NCBI RefSeq assembly: GCF_040807025.1
Contig: NC_090942.1
Span: 43,788,911-43,852,910 of the forward strand
Direction of reading: 5' to 3'
DNA from: Struthio camelus
Taxonomy: Eukaryota > Chordata > Aves > Struthioniformes > Struthionidae
Length of the DNA stretch: 64,000 bases
Part shown: piece by piece, positions 37,101 through 48,432 of the stretch
Layout: each line of letters opens with the position of its first letter
Position numbering within the stretch: position 1 is the first letter of the stretch
Program-made: the position numbers and the translations under genes
Notes under the pieces: generated by a model
Seen by the model: the letters and a program-made list of their open reading frames with translations, nothing else
What the model was told of the DNA's origin: nothing
Database searches by the model: none

Positions 37101-38689
37101 CTGAAGTCTTTTCGCTCAGAAAGAGTCTGCTGCTTGTTATGTGATTAAATTTGCTTGAAAACTTTCGTACTGAAGGAAATAGCTTGTACCCAAGGAAAGC
37201 ACTGACACTGGGTCAGAATGTGTTGGGCCTAACTCTGCTATGACCACAACCAGGTATAACAGCAGGGTGTAGCCAGCATGCTTTTCCTGGGGATAGCAGT
37301 TTTCCCTCTGCACTAAGTTACAGAAGCCTGTTTGCCTGCTAGAGCTGAAGAGCCAGGGTGTCGCTCTGGTTCCTGAAAGCTTCTGCGCAGGCAGGTGTGA
37401 CAAATTTTATTATGCATTCATACGTTCAATTAAATGAATGCTATTTAACTTAAGTTTCTTACAATATCTGAAAATTTAGTGTGGATGCTCCCCAGATTCT
37501 TGATCAGAGAGATGTAACTCACCCTTGGGAGCAACCAAGCTAAAGACTGAACGTCTGCAAATTGGTGCAAATGTTAACTATTTTTCAATAGAAAATCCAC
37601 TACAGACGTGCTTCTCAGGTCAGGCACAAAGTGAAGAAGACATACTCGGGCCTGTTTGTTAGACAAGCTCTGGCAAATCTGTCTGGGGCAACTAAGAAGA
37701 GCGGAACATGTGCATCAGCCGCCCCTGTTCACATTGCAGTGTGCGGCTGCACTCTGCCACCCAGGCCAAGTTTTCAATAAGGTATAGGACTGTGAACCAC
37801 GACTGGTTAAAATGCAAACATAAATTTACTTTTGTCAACTCCGGTCTAATAAATAACCAAAGAAAAGCCCACAACAAAAACCCCTATCAAACGAAAACCT
37901 AGTTCCCATGAAGATAATTCGGAATTCTCCCATAATCAAAAAGTAAGCAACTCAGAAAACCCTTATCTGTTCAAATATTTATGCTAAAAACAAGGGATAG
38001 CTATATCTTCATTTTTTACTAATCTATGTCCTTTTGTGTAATAAGGCATTTTTAAAAACCATCTTCTGATATCATTATAGAATATCTGTAATTTCTCACT
38101 TTCTCTCTCTCTTTCTGCTCTGCAAAGTCACATTACACTGCAACACTTGAAAGCATGGGTAGATTTGACCGTAGTTCATGCAAACTGCACTTTTAAGAAC
38201 AGAAATAATAAATGCCCAGGAAATTGCTGTTTTCTGTCATTATCAATTAAATCCTTGAAAACGGAAAAAATACACTGCAAAGTTGCTAAAAGATCTACCA
38301 GCCCAAGCTGTTTTTCAAACACAGAGGAAACTTCAAGATTTAGTGATATGATTCTTGCAGTGAGGAAATGTCAAAACTAGGAAGATTTCATTTGAAATCT
38401 ACTACTATACTTTGCAATTTTAGTTTATAGTTTGTCTCCTATTCTGCAAATAATTTCTCCATTATTTTGTCCTAGTAATAAATATTCCATTTCAGCCCAG
38501 GAGGATGTTGTAAGCACAAGACCTGATTTGTCGTTACATTTATGAACAAATTTTGCTACAACGAGGAGCTCGAAAAGAAGTTAAGCAACCTGCTATTCCT
38601 GCTATAGGAAACTAATATTCTTCTGTATACTGGAAAGCATTTTGCTTGGTTGCTAAATGATAATATGCTGTTCTTTTGCTGATTTACAT

Positions 38690-38900
38690 ATTTTGGCCCT
38701 TTGCAGAATGCTCTTCACTTTCCAATTAGTTTCCCCATTACATATATAATTAAAGACAAATCAGATTACGGTGATTAGCATGTATTATAAACCATTTTAC
38801 TAATTTCTGAGGGCATATTCCTACAAGGGATAACACAGAAATTAGAAGGCTAATTAGGGCAAAATTACTTTTGCTAATGAATCTAAGCAGCAGTTAAATC
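38690..38900. promoter_or_regulatory. Candidate conserved non-coding element
   Basis: A dense set of TAAT/ATTA homeodomain-type cores (for example CCAATTAGTTTC, ATATAATTAAAG, GGCTAATTAGGGC, TTGCTAATGAAT) lies in single-copy sequence free of simple repeats. This composition is usual for developmental enhancers in gene deserts. No alignment was possible, so this is a suggestion only. Confidence 0.25.
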
Positions 38901-40733
38901 CTCTAACAAAAGAGACATTTTTGTGCATTGAAGGTTGAAGGTGTGATTCTCACAACAAGGAAATAAATCCTTGGAGTTTCAAAAAGATTTGTGAAGGGCT
39001 CAATTCCAAAATCCAAACTATTTCTATGAAAATCTGTTGCCATTAGGTCAAACTGAAATATTTTAAGTGTCTGAGGGAAGAAGAACTATCCCCCATGAGG
39101 TACCGCTCTTTACGCTGTTCTTGAAGGTGACAGAGACAAAGGAGGTCTGAGGAGCTAATGCCAAATTTCAGAGGCAGTGTAAGGATGCGGTCAGGCAAGA
39201 ACAACGGCATGTGGCCAGCACGGCTGGCGAAGGCAGGGTATGTGGCCATGCACTAGCTCCTAGCTTATTGGTCAGCCAAGGAGACTTTGCATTGCAGTGG
39301 ATGAGGCGTTTCAGTCATGGCCCAAGGAGTCAGAGGCAGGAACATGCCACAGAGGGATCCCATGGGCTTATCTGACCATGATGTAAGTGCAGACTTCCCA
39401 GTCTGGAGCTGAATTTGTGCTGGGAGGCTTCTTTGGGACACCGCACTGCTGGCATGGATCCCTGCTGACCCTAGTGAGCTCATGGGGAACTTGCCGCAGG
39501 GCTGCAGACTGGGTATTATTTATTTGCTGATGGTCCCACTCTCTTACTCAGCAAAAATGCACACTGAATTCAGGGGAAGTTGTCATAATAGGAGAAAACA
39601 TGTCTAGTTATTAAAGCACGAGTGCAGGACTCTGGAGACCCAAGGTAATCTGCGCTCGCAGAATGGATACGTGACCCTGTGAAGGTTGGTTAGTCCCAGA
39701 CCTTTAGAAGCATGTAAGTACCAGACTCTCCTTTGAATTAGGTATGAAACACCTCTGTGGGCTTGTGCTTCAGTATCCCCATCCCAAAGTTCCCGATCTG
39801 TAAAAGGGGAAAATAGTACTTTCTACTTCAGACACACTGATTAAGGATGCTGAAGAGTGAGACATGCTTCAATGATACAAATGAAAGTACTTAAAATCCA
39901 CCAAATAGACTGCTGGAGCTATTGTAGTCATAGCCCTTCCTCAGGCTCTGATCCATAATAACGTGGTAGTATTCGTCAGAGAGTAGTTTTCCCTCAAGTT
40001 CTTCATTGGGATACATATCGTTATTCTATGGGGAATAAAGAGTTCTTTTCCCCCTAGTTCTTCATTGGGATATATATCTGGAATATTACAGTCAACCTAC
40101 TCCTGTTTAACAGCTCTATTTTCAGATACTAATTATCCGCTGAAACTTTCAGCCTCTAATCTTGAAGTTTTCCAGACCAGCTTTCTGCCCCAGATCAATT
40201 TCATTTAAATGTGTAAGCAACAGAGCTCAGCTATTCTCATTGACAGGGAAAATATTCTCCCTTCATCTGAAGGGAAAAAAACTAGTCATAGATTGTTTTG
40301 AACAGTTCTGGTGTCAAAACAGGTGGGAGTAAGAAAAGACTGAAACTCTATAGGAAAATAGTCCTTGGAGAGGTGACGGGCCTTTTGGTGTTCCAGTGAA
40401 GTTAGCCAAGATTTTGGAGTGATAGTTTCCATGTGCACAACTGGTTTGCACAACTATTTCCCCATATTCGACATGAAATGAGGCAGCGCTGTGCTAATAT
40501 GTTTTTTCGTACACACTAAAATATATTACCAGCAGGTGAGGCAGGCTACTCCTGCACCGCTCTGCAGCAAGTACCGATATGGGAGGCAGTGAACGTGGAG
40601 GTATGAAAATGCTTTAAGATGCAGCCGGATACGTTCATCTGAGGTGATTTGTTTTTTCGATTTGCCCAGCAGGTGGGTGGCTGATGGGCCAATTCCTTTA
40701 GAAGAAGCAGAAGAAAAGACCCCACTAGCGCAG

Positions 40734-40763
40734 TCAGTGGGTGTGGGTGTGGGTGTGGGTGTG
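40734..40763. repeat. (GTGTGG)n microsatellite
   Basis: About five copies of a GTGTGG unit, ending in GTGTGTAC. Translation gives short valine-glycine or proline-histidine repeats that are not genuine proteins. Confidence 0.85.
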
Positions 40764-41279
40764 TACTCACATGTAGAAAAGCAGTTGCATTTCCAGAGCC
40801 TCTTAAATGAAACCTTGTTTAGTTTACCCCAGCGTATGTGCATCAAAGTGTCCAAATCTGAGACAAGATATGGTGTCAGAGGAAAATGAAATCTAATTTT
40901 GAAGAATACTTCTGGCCTTAGAAATGGAAAGATCTGCAGCGCGCAGAACCAGGCAAAAGAGGTAAAGGCATTTTTGCAGGAACGGAGGAATTATGAGGGG
41001 CTTGTGGCTGTTATTCAAGAATGTCTCTGGTAAAAGAGCAGTGCTGTTTGCAGACCTTGCGCCTCGCATCGAAGCACTTGGGGCTCTCAGACGGACTGGT
41101 TGTAAATCGATGCTTTTCCAAAGAAGCAGTTCTCAATGACTGTCACTGGCAAAACGGTCTCCGCTTGGGGAATTTTACTTAATTTATTGCAAATTAACAT
41201 AAACTTCTTATCACTGATTCGGGAATTGAGGGGAAAAAAAGGAAAAAAAAAAGATGACAGACAGTTAAAGAAATTAGAG

Positions 41280-41990
41280 ACAAGCCTTTCCTCCCCCTTC
41301 CCCAGGCTCAGCCAAAGCCGAAGCCCTCTCCTCTCCCCGCTGCCCGGGTTTGGCCCCTGGTCCCTCTCGCCCCGTCCCAGTCCCCCGGTGAGGCAGCGGC
41401 CGGTGCAGGAGGGAAGTCGGGGCTTGACGGTTTCCCTCTGCTGCTCCTCGCTTTGCTCCTCGCTTTCTCCTCGCTTCCTCCTCGCTTTCCTCCGCCGCGG
41501 CGGGGCGGTGGCGGTTTGGCAAGGCGGCAGGTGCTGGCGCCGGGTCGGGTCGGACCGGCTGGAACCGGCTGGAACCGGCCCAGGGCAGCTGCCGGCCTCC
41601 CGCGCACAGGGCGCCTTGCAGCCGCCGCGCCTCCCGCTAGCCGCTTGCGGCCAGTACGACGAGAAAATGTCACGAAACCTTTTGAGACGATCCAGCCAGG
41701 GGTGCTTTAGAAATAACTGAGTATGGTGAAAACTTGCTGGCAGAGGAATGCCCCAAAGGGGAGGTCAGCTGCAGAGAGGAGCTAGCCGGTCGCTTGGCCG
41801 CCTTTTGGAAAAGGAAGGCATCGCCCCTGCTCCCCAGCGAGCGGCGGGTCTGCGGGCGGGCTGAGCGACTCCCTCCCCAGACAGCGCACGTCAGGAGGGG
41901 CTTGGGGTGGTCAGTCAGCTCGGAGAGCGGCTGCTACCGTGGGCCGGAGGGCAGACATCCAAATCTGAGAGGACTATGTGTGTGTGTGTG
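41280..41990. promoter_or_regulatory. Orphan CpG island
   Basis: A sharply bounded GC- and CpG-rich block in an AT-rich desert, about 25 kb upstream of CSRP2. Words such as CCGCCGCGGCGGGGCGG, GGCGCCGGGTCGGGTCGG and GCCGCCGCGCCTCCC occur. It also holds four tandem CTCCTCGCTT units (41444-41489) and a (ACCGGCTGGA) repeat (about 41553-41579). Islands like this usually mark promoters. No known coding exon is adjacent, so a long non-coding RNA promoter or a distal or alternative promoter is possible. Frames of up to 194 codons across it are explained by high GC and show no recognisable domain. Confidence 0.7.
41444..41489. repeat. Tandem CTCCTCGCTT repeat
   Basis: Four copies of a 10-13 bp pyrimidine-rich unit (CTCCTCGCTTTG and variants) inside the orphan CpG island. 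Confidence 0.8.
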
Positions 41991-41999
41991 GGGAGGGGG

Positions 42000-43770
42000 G
42001 GGTAATATTATAGTGCGCACTTCCTTTATGCATTTCCTTCTGGCTAGCTCGGGTTTCTGCCTCGTACCATTCAACATTTGCTTAGTTAAGGACCATAAAT
42101 TCCTCTCTGGGAGCCAGCCAGCTTAAAACTGGACATTACCGCAGCCGTTCTCTTTGTGGCTTGAGGTCTGCGTTTGTTCAAAAGATGCTACTGGCTGGCT
42201 GCTTTGCTCCGAGCACAGCTGTCCACGCTTCTCGTCTCCGTGGGGAAAGCTAAATCCCAGCCAGAATTAGGTGGTTTTTGTTTTTTTATACACACTCTCA
42301 CTGGGCAGGGACTAAGGGTCCAACAGAGAAGAAACTGGAAGGCACCTGGGGATGCAACACAGGATTCTCCGAGGCAGGTTATTGTCTGATATCCTGAATG
42401 CTAAATGAACCGATTCCCCTCCGTTTTCTCTAGCCATTGTTAGGTCCATTTAGCACCTGTGTTTCCTGTTCAACACAGAGTCTTCCTCCACGCTTGTACA
42501 ACAGTTCGTCTGCTGGTGCCTGTAAGCTCAGTGGTGGCCCTTAGGCAATATCACAAACCACAGCGCGGGCTGAATCCCCAGAGCAGCTCTCACTGCTCCC
42601 CTGCACTGGGTGTTAAGCAGGCAGGGATCCTTGCCACCAAAATTATCCTCTGCACTCCGAGAAGACCTAGATTGAGGCCCGGTCTGGCCAGCACGTATGC
42701 AGCTAGAGACTTTCTTTCTAACACATATACTCCCCAACCGTTCCTACCTCTGTCTGACTCTATGGGGGTTGCTGCGGTCTGACTGACCTCTGTCTTCATC
42801 TTGTGAGGGGGGACACCCTGTAAAGGGCTGTATTTCTCTAGAGAAGGGCTCTGCTGGTGATCTCAGCAGGATCATCACAGTTCACTGTTCACTAGGGATG
42901 TGTCTTCACCGGAAAAAAAAAATTAAGGAGCAAGTTGTAGACATGGTGCCTCCACATTTGATTGTGTATGCAGGTGTAAACTGTGCTCGGCTTTGTCAGT
43001 TTGTTGCCAAAAACTTCAAATAACCAGGATGATAGTGGTCCTGCTCACACTGACCATCCATAGCCATCACTGCACCAGGTATATTGCCTTGCTACAATGT
43101 TTGCTTTATCTCAGGCAGGTTTTCTGTAAAGGCAAGCCCTATGAGATAGCCTGATGAAGCTCAAATGAGTGTATTTTTTTTTGCTCTGGGAAGAAAGGTT
43201 TCCTGCAACATAACAATTTATAATACTTTTCTTCCCAGTGGCACTTATAAAATCTGTAAGCATAAAGAATTATAGCCAAATATAACACTGAAGACACAAA
43301 GAACCTTAATTATTTTCTGGAAGAATTTATTCTAGGGGAATCCGTGGGAGGTGAGAAGCAAAGCTTTTCCCTGCTTGTCATTTTCCTTAGCTGTATGTGA
43401 CAGTATTTGTCTCTCAGTGTCACTCTGGCAAGCATGCTCAGAAGCAGCTAGAAGCTGACTGTGACTGATGGTGCCAAACCTCTATTGTTTGGCTGAAGAT
43501 GAGCATTTTGGAGTGATTTTGCTTTAAAAACAGCTTTCCTCCAAACTTTCTATTCTCTCTGAGGTCCAGGAATATTTCCCAGTTGAGATAGGAATCATGG
43601 GAGAGGTAAGATAATACAATGAGTGTAAATCTACCATTACTCTGACATAGCTTCTTTAGACTGAAAGATGAAACAATTTCAGAAACGTTTCCATATCTGG
43701 GTTAAGTATTACAGATGAGCCATCACGAGAACATCATGCTCCAGGAAGAGACCTCCCCACCAAGCAGCAG
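42000..43770. other. Intergenic sequence right of the CpG island
   Basis: After a TG/G-rich transition (about 41978-42003), the sequence returns to ordinary mixed composition. The short frames near 42459-42799 look like chance. No repeat family or gene is recognised. Confidence 0.5.
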
Positions 43771-43779
43771 ATGGACACT

Positions 43780-44300
43780 GCTGGTTGTGTACGATCGCAA
43801 CCTGCTGAGAGCTCCAGCAAGGCTTACACTAGAAATGCTGGCTGGAACAGGAATGTTGGCTGGGGCAGAGGCATGTGTTTTAGCACAAAATATCTGTGCC
43901 AGCAAAAGCCGTGGTGTAGATACAGTCATGCTAACAAAAAGTGCTCTTGCCAGCATAGCATACGCAAACTACAACAGCAACAGAGACTGCCTTTCCAGCT
44001 CTTGGCATCTACTTCGGAAATTGAACTAGAAGCATCTGCTGTTCCTGTGCAAGTGGAAGAGCAGAGGTCTTGCATGCTGTTGTTAGCCTCTCTGGACCGA
44101 ACATAACACATTTGCCAGTTGGGGATGGCCACTGTGGCTGAATTCCCAGTGCAGCCCCCAAAATCAGCATTTTCACTGGTGGAGCACATTGCAGTTTCAA
44201 ATAGAGAAAGGCACAAGGAGCTGGGTGGACAATGTACGCACCGGCGATTGCACCGATGTGCCTGTACCACTGTCTGGCTCAAATTAGGGGTAATCTCCAT
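43780..44300. mobile_element. Probable ancient hAT-like DNA transposon fossil
   Basis: The segment contains wording reminiscent of old amniote hAT-type non-autonomous elements: GGTGTAGATACAGTCATGCT, an internal inverted repeat with ATGCT and AGCAT arms around AAAAAGTGCTCTTGCC, and repeated GCTGG/CCAGC words. Terminal inverted repeats and target duplications cannot be defined, so the borders are rough. The assignment is from memory of the family's style, not an alignment. Confidence 0.3.
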
Positions 44301-46030
44301 TATCAATAAGTGCTTTAAAAAATCCTTCTAAAAGCAGTAAATCTCACTAAAAAGCCACTTGGCAAAGATCTTGACCAGCTGGCTTAAGCTAACTGGTACT
44401 GACAATTTCTTCAAACTGAGCACCCTTAAGGCCCTACAAAATACATCCACATTGATATGTTCTTCAGGTCAGTGTAGTGCGAAAGCCAAAGGAGTCCCAA
44501 AGAGATGAGATTTCAGCTTTGCCTGGAAACTAGATACTCTGTTACAATGGCTTACCTTGTTAGAGGCTACCAGGTGCCAGTGGGCGGGAATTTACATTCA
44601 CTAGACAAATGCAGATTCCAGGGAGGCAGTTCAACTCGTAAGAGTCCTGTGGAAAATAAACATCCTGGTTAGGGAGAGAGGCTGGAGAACCACTGCTAAG
44701 TATAACTATTGGATACTTAAACTCCAGACAGCAAGGACAGTGCAAACTAGCTCGTGTTAATGGATAACTGAATACCCGGAGCGCTGAAGAAACCTCAGAA
44801 GTCCATTTGAAAGGAATTACAAAAATTCTCTCTGTGTGAAAGATAAGGAAGGAGCTCTGTTGAAGTCACCTGGTCTGATTGAACAGACTGTAAGAGGATC
44901 CTAAAAGCTGTTAAGGCTGTGGGAGATCCTGCCTCTAAGGGCAACAGGATTCTGATTTTCCTGACCTGAAATGCAGGATACAAGCAAGACAAAAAGAGTT
45001 TATTCTTACTGAAAAAGTAATCATTTGGTTAGAAAGAAGCAGAGGCGCAGCCCTTATTTTTAAGGGCCATTTTCCAGCCATTTTTATGGCTAAAGCATAT
45101 ACTTTTGAGAAGGGGTAGGATGATAGGGCACAGCACAAGTGCTGCCAGACCTTTATTTGAGACCTTTATTTGAAAAAAAAAAAGCATTTTGTATCTTTAT
45201 GGGGAATGAAAGATTTAACCACTTAGACTGTTTGCTTATCATGGACGTTACCAGGACACTGATGTTTTCCTGATGTACCAGGATACTGATAAAACCCAGC
45301 TCCCTGACATAAGAATCTCCCTGATGTATCTAATTGGTGACATCACATCAAATCTTTGCACATAAGGCTTTACTCCCAACAGAGGATACGTTCTTGCTCC
45401 TTTTTACAGCACAGAATTTTTTCTTATATGTATTATAAGGAAATACACACATTCCTGTTTGTATCCTTTTAAGGATATGATTTAATATTGTATAAGAGGC
45501 CTGATTCTGTACTGCCTCGATGCTTGAAATCAGAGGAATACAAAAATGAATAAACAAATGCAATGCCTTCTTCAGTTTGTTGGCTTTTTCACTTATTTTT
45601 TCTGTGCACTTTGCACAGGTAGAAATGACTGCAAAAAGTGCAAGGCCCAAAAAGCTGCTGTGCTATAAGCTCTCAGTGTTGTAGCTTCACAGGGCTCTAT
45701 ACTTCAACTTGGATCTAAAAATAAATAAATACTTCGTCGTCTTAGCCCCTGAGTGTGCTATGGCACATCTTTGTCACTCTTCTTCACTGCATGAAAAGGA
45801 GCTTTGCAGATGAAGCAAGAAATTCAACAACACAAGAAGAAAGAAGGAAGCAGCCAGATACAGAGCTGAATTCATTCTACCTATGGAGGTAGAATGGGAT
45901 TGTTTAGGTAACAGACAGATTATGTTATTAGAAAGTGATAGATTTAAAAAAATGCTTCCATGCCTTAGCATCCAGGAAGAAAAATCAGAACCCTTTTCTA
46001 CTTCCTGAATCTCTGAAGAGCATCTGGGTG
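44301..46030. other. Intergenic sequence left of the large CR1
   Basis: No gene is seen. It contains a tandem GACCTTTATTTGA duplication near 45151-45173, related short repeats around 45250-45330 (CCTGATGTA words), and a perfect CArG box CCTTTTAAGG at 45465-45474. Confidence 0.5.
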
Positions 46031-47603
46031 AGCTCGCAGGAGGGATTTCAGTGATCCAGACATCTGTTGGAAAGGCAGCTTGGCACTGTGCAGGCAATTC
46101 TGGCATTTCCTAGAATGTGTTAATGACGCTTTTCTAATGTGAATTGTGAAGGTGTTTACCGGGAGCAACGATCTCTTGACATGTTGACAGGCAGGGAAGA
46201 AATTGGGGAAAAATGTGACCATGGAGCCGCAGCTCCATGCTGCAGCTGCAGTGACCACAAGCTGGTTGAGTTCAGGATCCAGAGGACAGACGGGAAAGTG
46301 AGTGACAAAAGTTAGGACTCTGGAGTTTAGGACAGTGGACTTCAGCTCATTGAGGGATTTGCTAAGCGGAATCCCTTGGGAAATGCCATGAAGGGGAAGA
46401 AAGCTGAATTTTAAAGAAAAATTAATGAGAGATCAAGAACAAACCATCACGTTGTGCAAAAAGATTAGGAGTTGCAGCAAAAGGCCAGCTTGGTGAAGTA
46501 GGGAGTTTCTTGATGAACTAAAACACAAAAGGAGAAGGTACCAGGGACAAATACCGGGGCAGGCAGAAAAGGAGGTGTATGAAACCGTTGCTTGAGTATG
46601 TACAGACAATATCAGGAAGATCAAAGCCTAAGTGGGGCTAAGATTAGTGAGAGTGAGGGATGTTACGGATACCGAGAATTCTACAGGTGGTGATCTGTGG
46701 CTTACATCTGGTTTAGTGACCAGTTAGTGCAGGGGTCGTTTAACGTCTCCATCAACAAACTGGTTGATTACACAGAATGAACCATTAGCAAATTTGTGGA
46801 AGATATTTAATTGGAGTAAGTGACTGATAACATGAGTGTCAGAGCTTCAATCTAGAGGGCCTTTGCTAACCTTGAGGACTAGGCCAACCTAAACCACTTG
46901 AAAGGCTTAACAACAGCCTTTGCACTTGCGGAAGAATAGCATCATGGTTCAGTACAGGCTGGGAAGTGACTGACTGGTAGTAACCCTGCTACAAAGGCCC
47001 TGAGGGTTTATGATGGATAAGTGCTGCCAGGGCACTGTCACTGCAAATAAGGCAAACTATGTACTTGGCTACCTTAGGAGGATCATTGCTAGCAGGTTGA
47101 GGGAAATTAATGCTCCCCTTTACTTAGTGCTTGTGAGGCTATACCTAGGTAACTGTGTCCATCTAGGACCCCCTTCTCAAGAAATATATGGAAAAACAGC
47201 AGAGGGCTGTTATGATGGTTGGGAGCCCAGGGCACATGACCTGCAAGTAGAGGCTAAGGAAGCTGGACTTGCTGAGTCTGCAGAAGAGGAGGCTGTTGGG
47301 TGATCTAAGGAGAGCAGCTTTTCACTACCTGAAGGGCTTTACAAAGATGACAGAGCCAAATTCTTCTCAGCAGTGGCTGATGGTGTAACAAGGGGAAAAC
47401 TCCACAAACAGCTTTGAGAGGTTCAGCTGAACGTTAAGAAGAACTTTGTCACGGGAAGAGTAGTGTAGCACTGGAGCAGGTTGCCCAGAAACACTGTCAG
47501 CTCTCCGTCCTTGGGATGGCAGCTGTCCTCCTTTGAGCAGAAGGTTGGAGTAGATGACCTTTGAAGGTCTCCTCCAACCTACATTTCCGTGATTCTATAG
47601 CTT
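46030..47603 (+). mobile_element. CR1 LINE, old copy, internally deleted
   Basis: The plus strand follows the CR1 order. A reverse-transcriptase-region-like part comes first, with words such as GGCAGGGAAGAAATTGGGG, GCAGTGACCACAAGCTGG and GAACTAAAACACAAAAGGAG. A 3' part follows (AGCAAATTTGTGGAAGAT, AGCACTGGAGCAGGTTGCCC, GGTTGGAGTAGATGACC) and ends with GTGATTCTATAG. Around 46690-46740 the sequence jumps forward, so a large internal part is missing. Many differences from the CR1 consensus and broken frames show an old, dead copy. The 5' border is approximate. Confidence 0.85.
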
Positions 47604-48382
47604 AGTCTCTGAATAACTTAATGTTTTTTCCCATAAAATATGGATGAAAAGCTCTGCTGATCTATGTATATATATATCAATGTGAACTAGAGACAATACT
47701 TAACATTTTCATGGAGTCCCTCCCCGGACAAGAACACCTATCATGAATTCATAAGGTGGGCTAAAGGTGATGAATGCAGTGCATGAAAGCTGGGATTCTG
47801 GTTAGTTACATTCCTGCCTTGGATATTTCTGGCGGGCTTATAACTATTTGCTTTATAGATTAGTAATATGACACCTGTTGTTATGAATCTTGGTAGGTGG
47901 GAGAAACTGGGTAATAGTCCTTTCTTGTTTTCATTACAGGCCTGTATAATTGCAGTTAGTAAAATTAATGGTTTCTTAAAATGCACTTTGTGTGCTGCAG
48001 CTGTCCTCAAGCAGGAGTACAGTATGTCTGGTTAAACACTCCGCATTTAGAGCAACAGCTCTAAAAAAGTCTGATATTCTATTCTGAAACATGGAAGGGG
48101 AAAAATAAGCACAGCCCTCACTGAGGGCAGGGGTTTGAAATGATGTTCTCCCTTTTTCTTTGATTTCCTCAAACCCTTTTGGTACACTCATCTACTCACC
48201 TACTCTCTTTCTAAGCTGGAAAAAAAGGGAATGCTTTGTGGTTTTGGGCATTAATGACTTCGGCAGAGCCACTGGGATGAGATCAAAGGCTCGTGGGAAA
48301 ATGATGAGCTAGCCTTTCTCCAAGTAGAAACCCAGCAACATCCCTCACAGGATTCTATTGTTGCAGTGGCATGAAAATTTTT

Positions 48383-48432
48383 GCCCAGATTCATCCCATC
48401 TCATTTTAGGTACTTAATGAGGCACCTAAACT
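48383..48432 (+). repeat. Ancient interspersed repeat, copy A
   Basis: It contains CCCAGATTCATCCC then ATTTTAGGTACTTAATGAGG and CACCTAAA. It aligns by eye over about 50 bp with copy B at 49713-49764, with roughly three quarters identity. The family is not identified. Confidence 0.5.

Larger units (their letters stand above)
31261..41200. other. Intergenic desert, second part, with AT-rich blocks
   Basis: No gene is recognised. Homeobox-type TAAT/ATTA-rich segments that look like possible conserved non-coding elements lie at about 34090-34220, 36240-36440 and 38690-38900. A 10-bp-arm inverted repeat sits at 32471-32492. A local duplication places GTTCTTCATTGGGATA twice near 39997-40012 and 40059-40074. 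A GTGTGG hexamer repeat is at about 40734-40763. A GC-rich patch at 34690-34990 carries short chance frames. Confidence 0.6.

Noticed and set aside
41136..41720. Open frame of 194 codons over the orphan CpG island
   Set aside because: Composition follows the underlying GC-rich repeats, other frames are also open, and no domain is recognisable.
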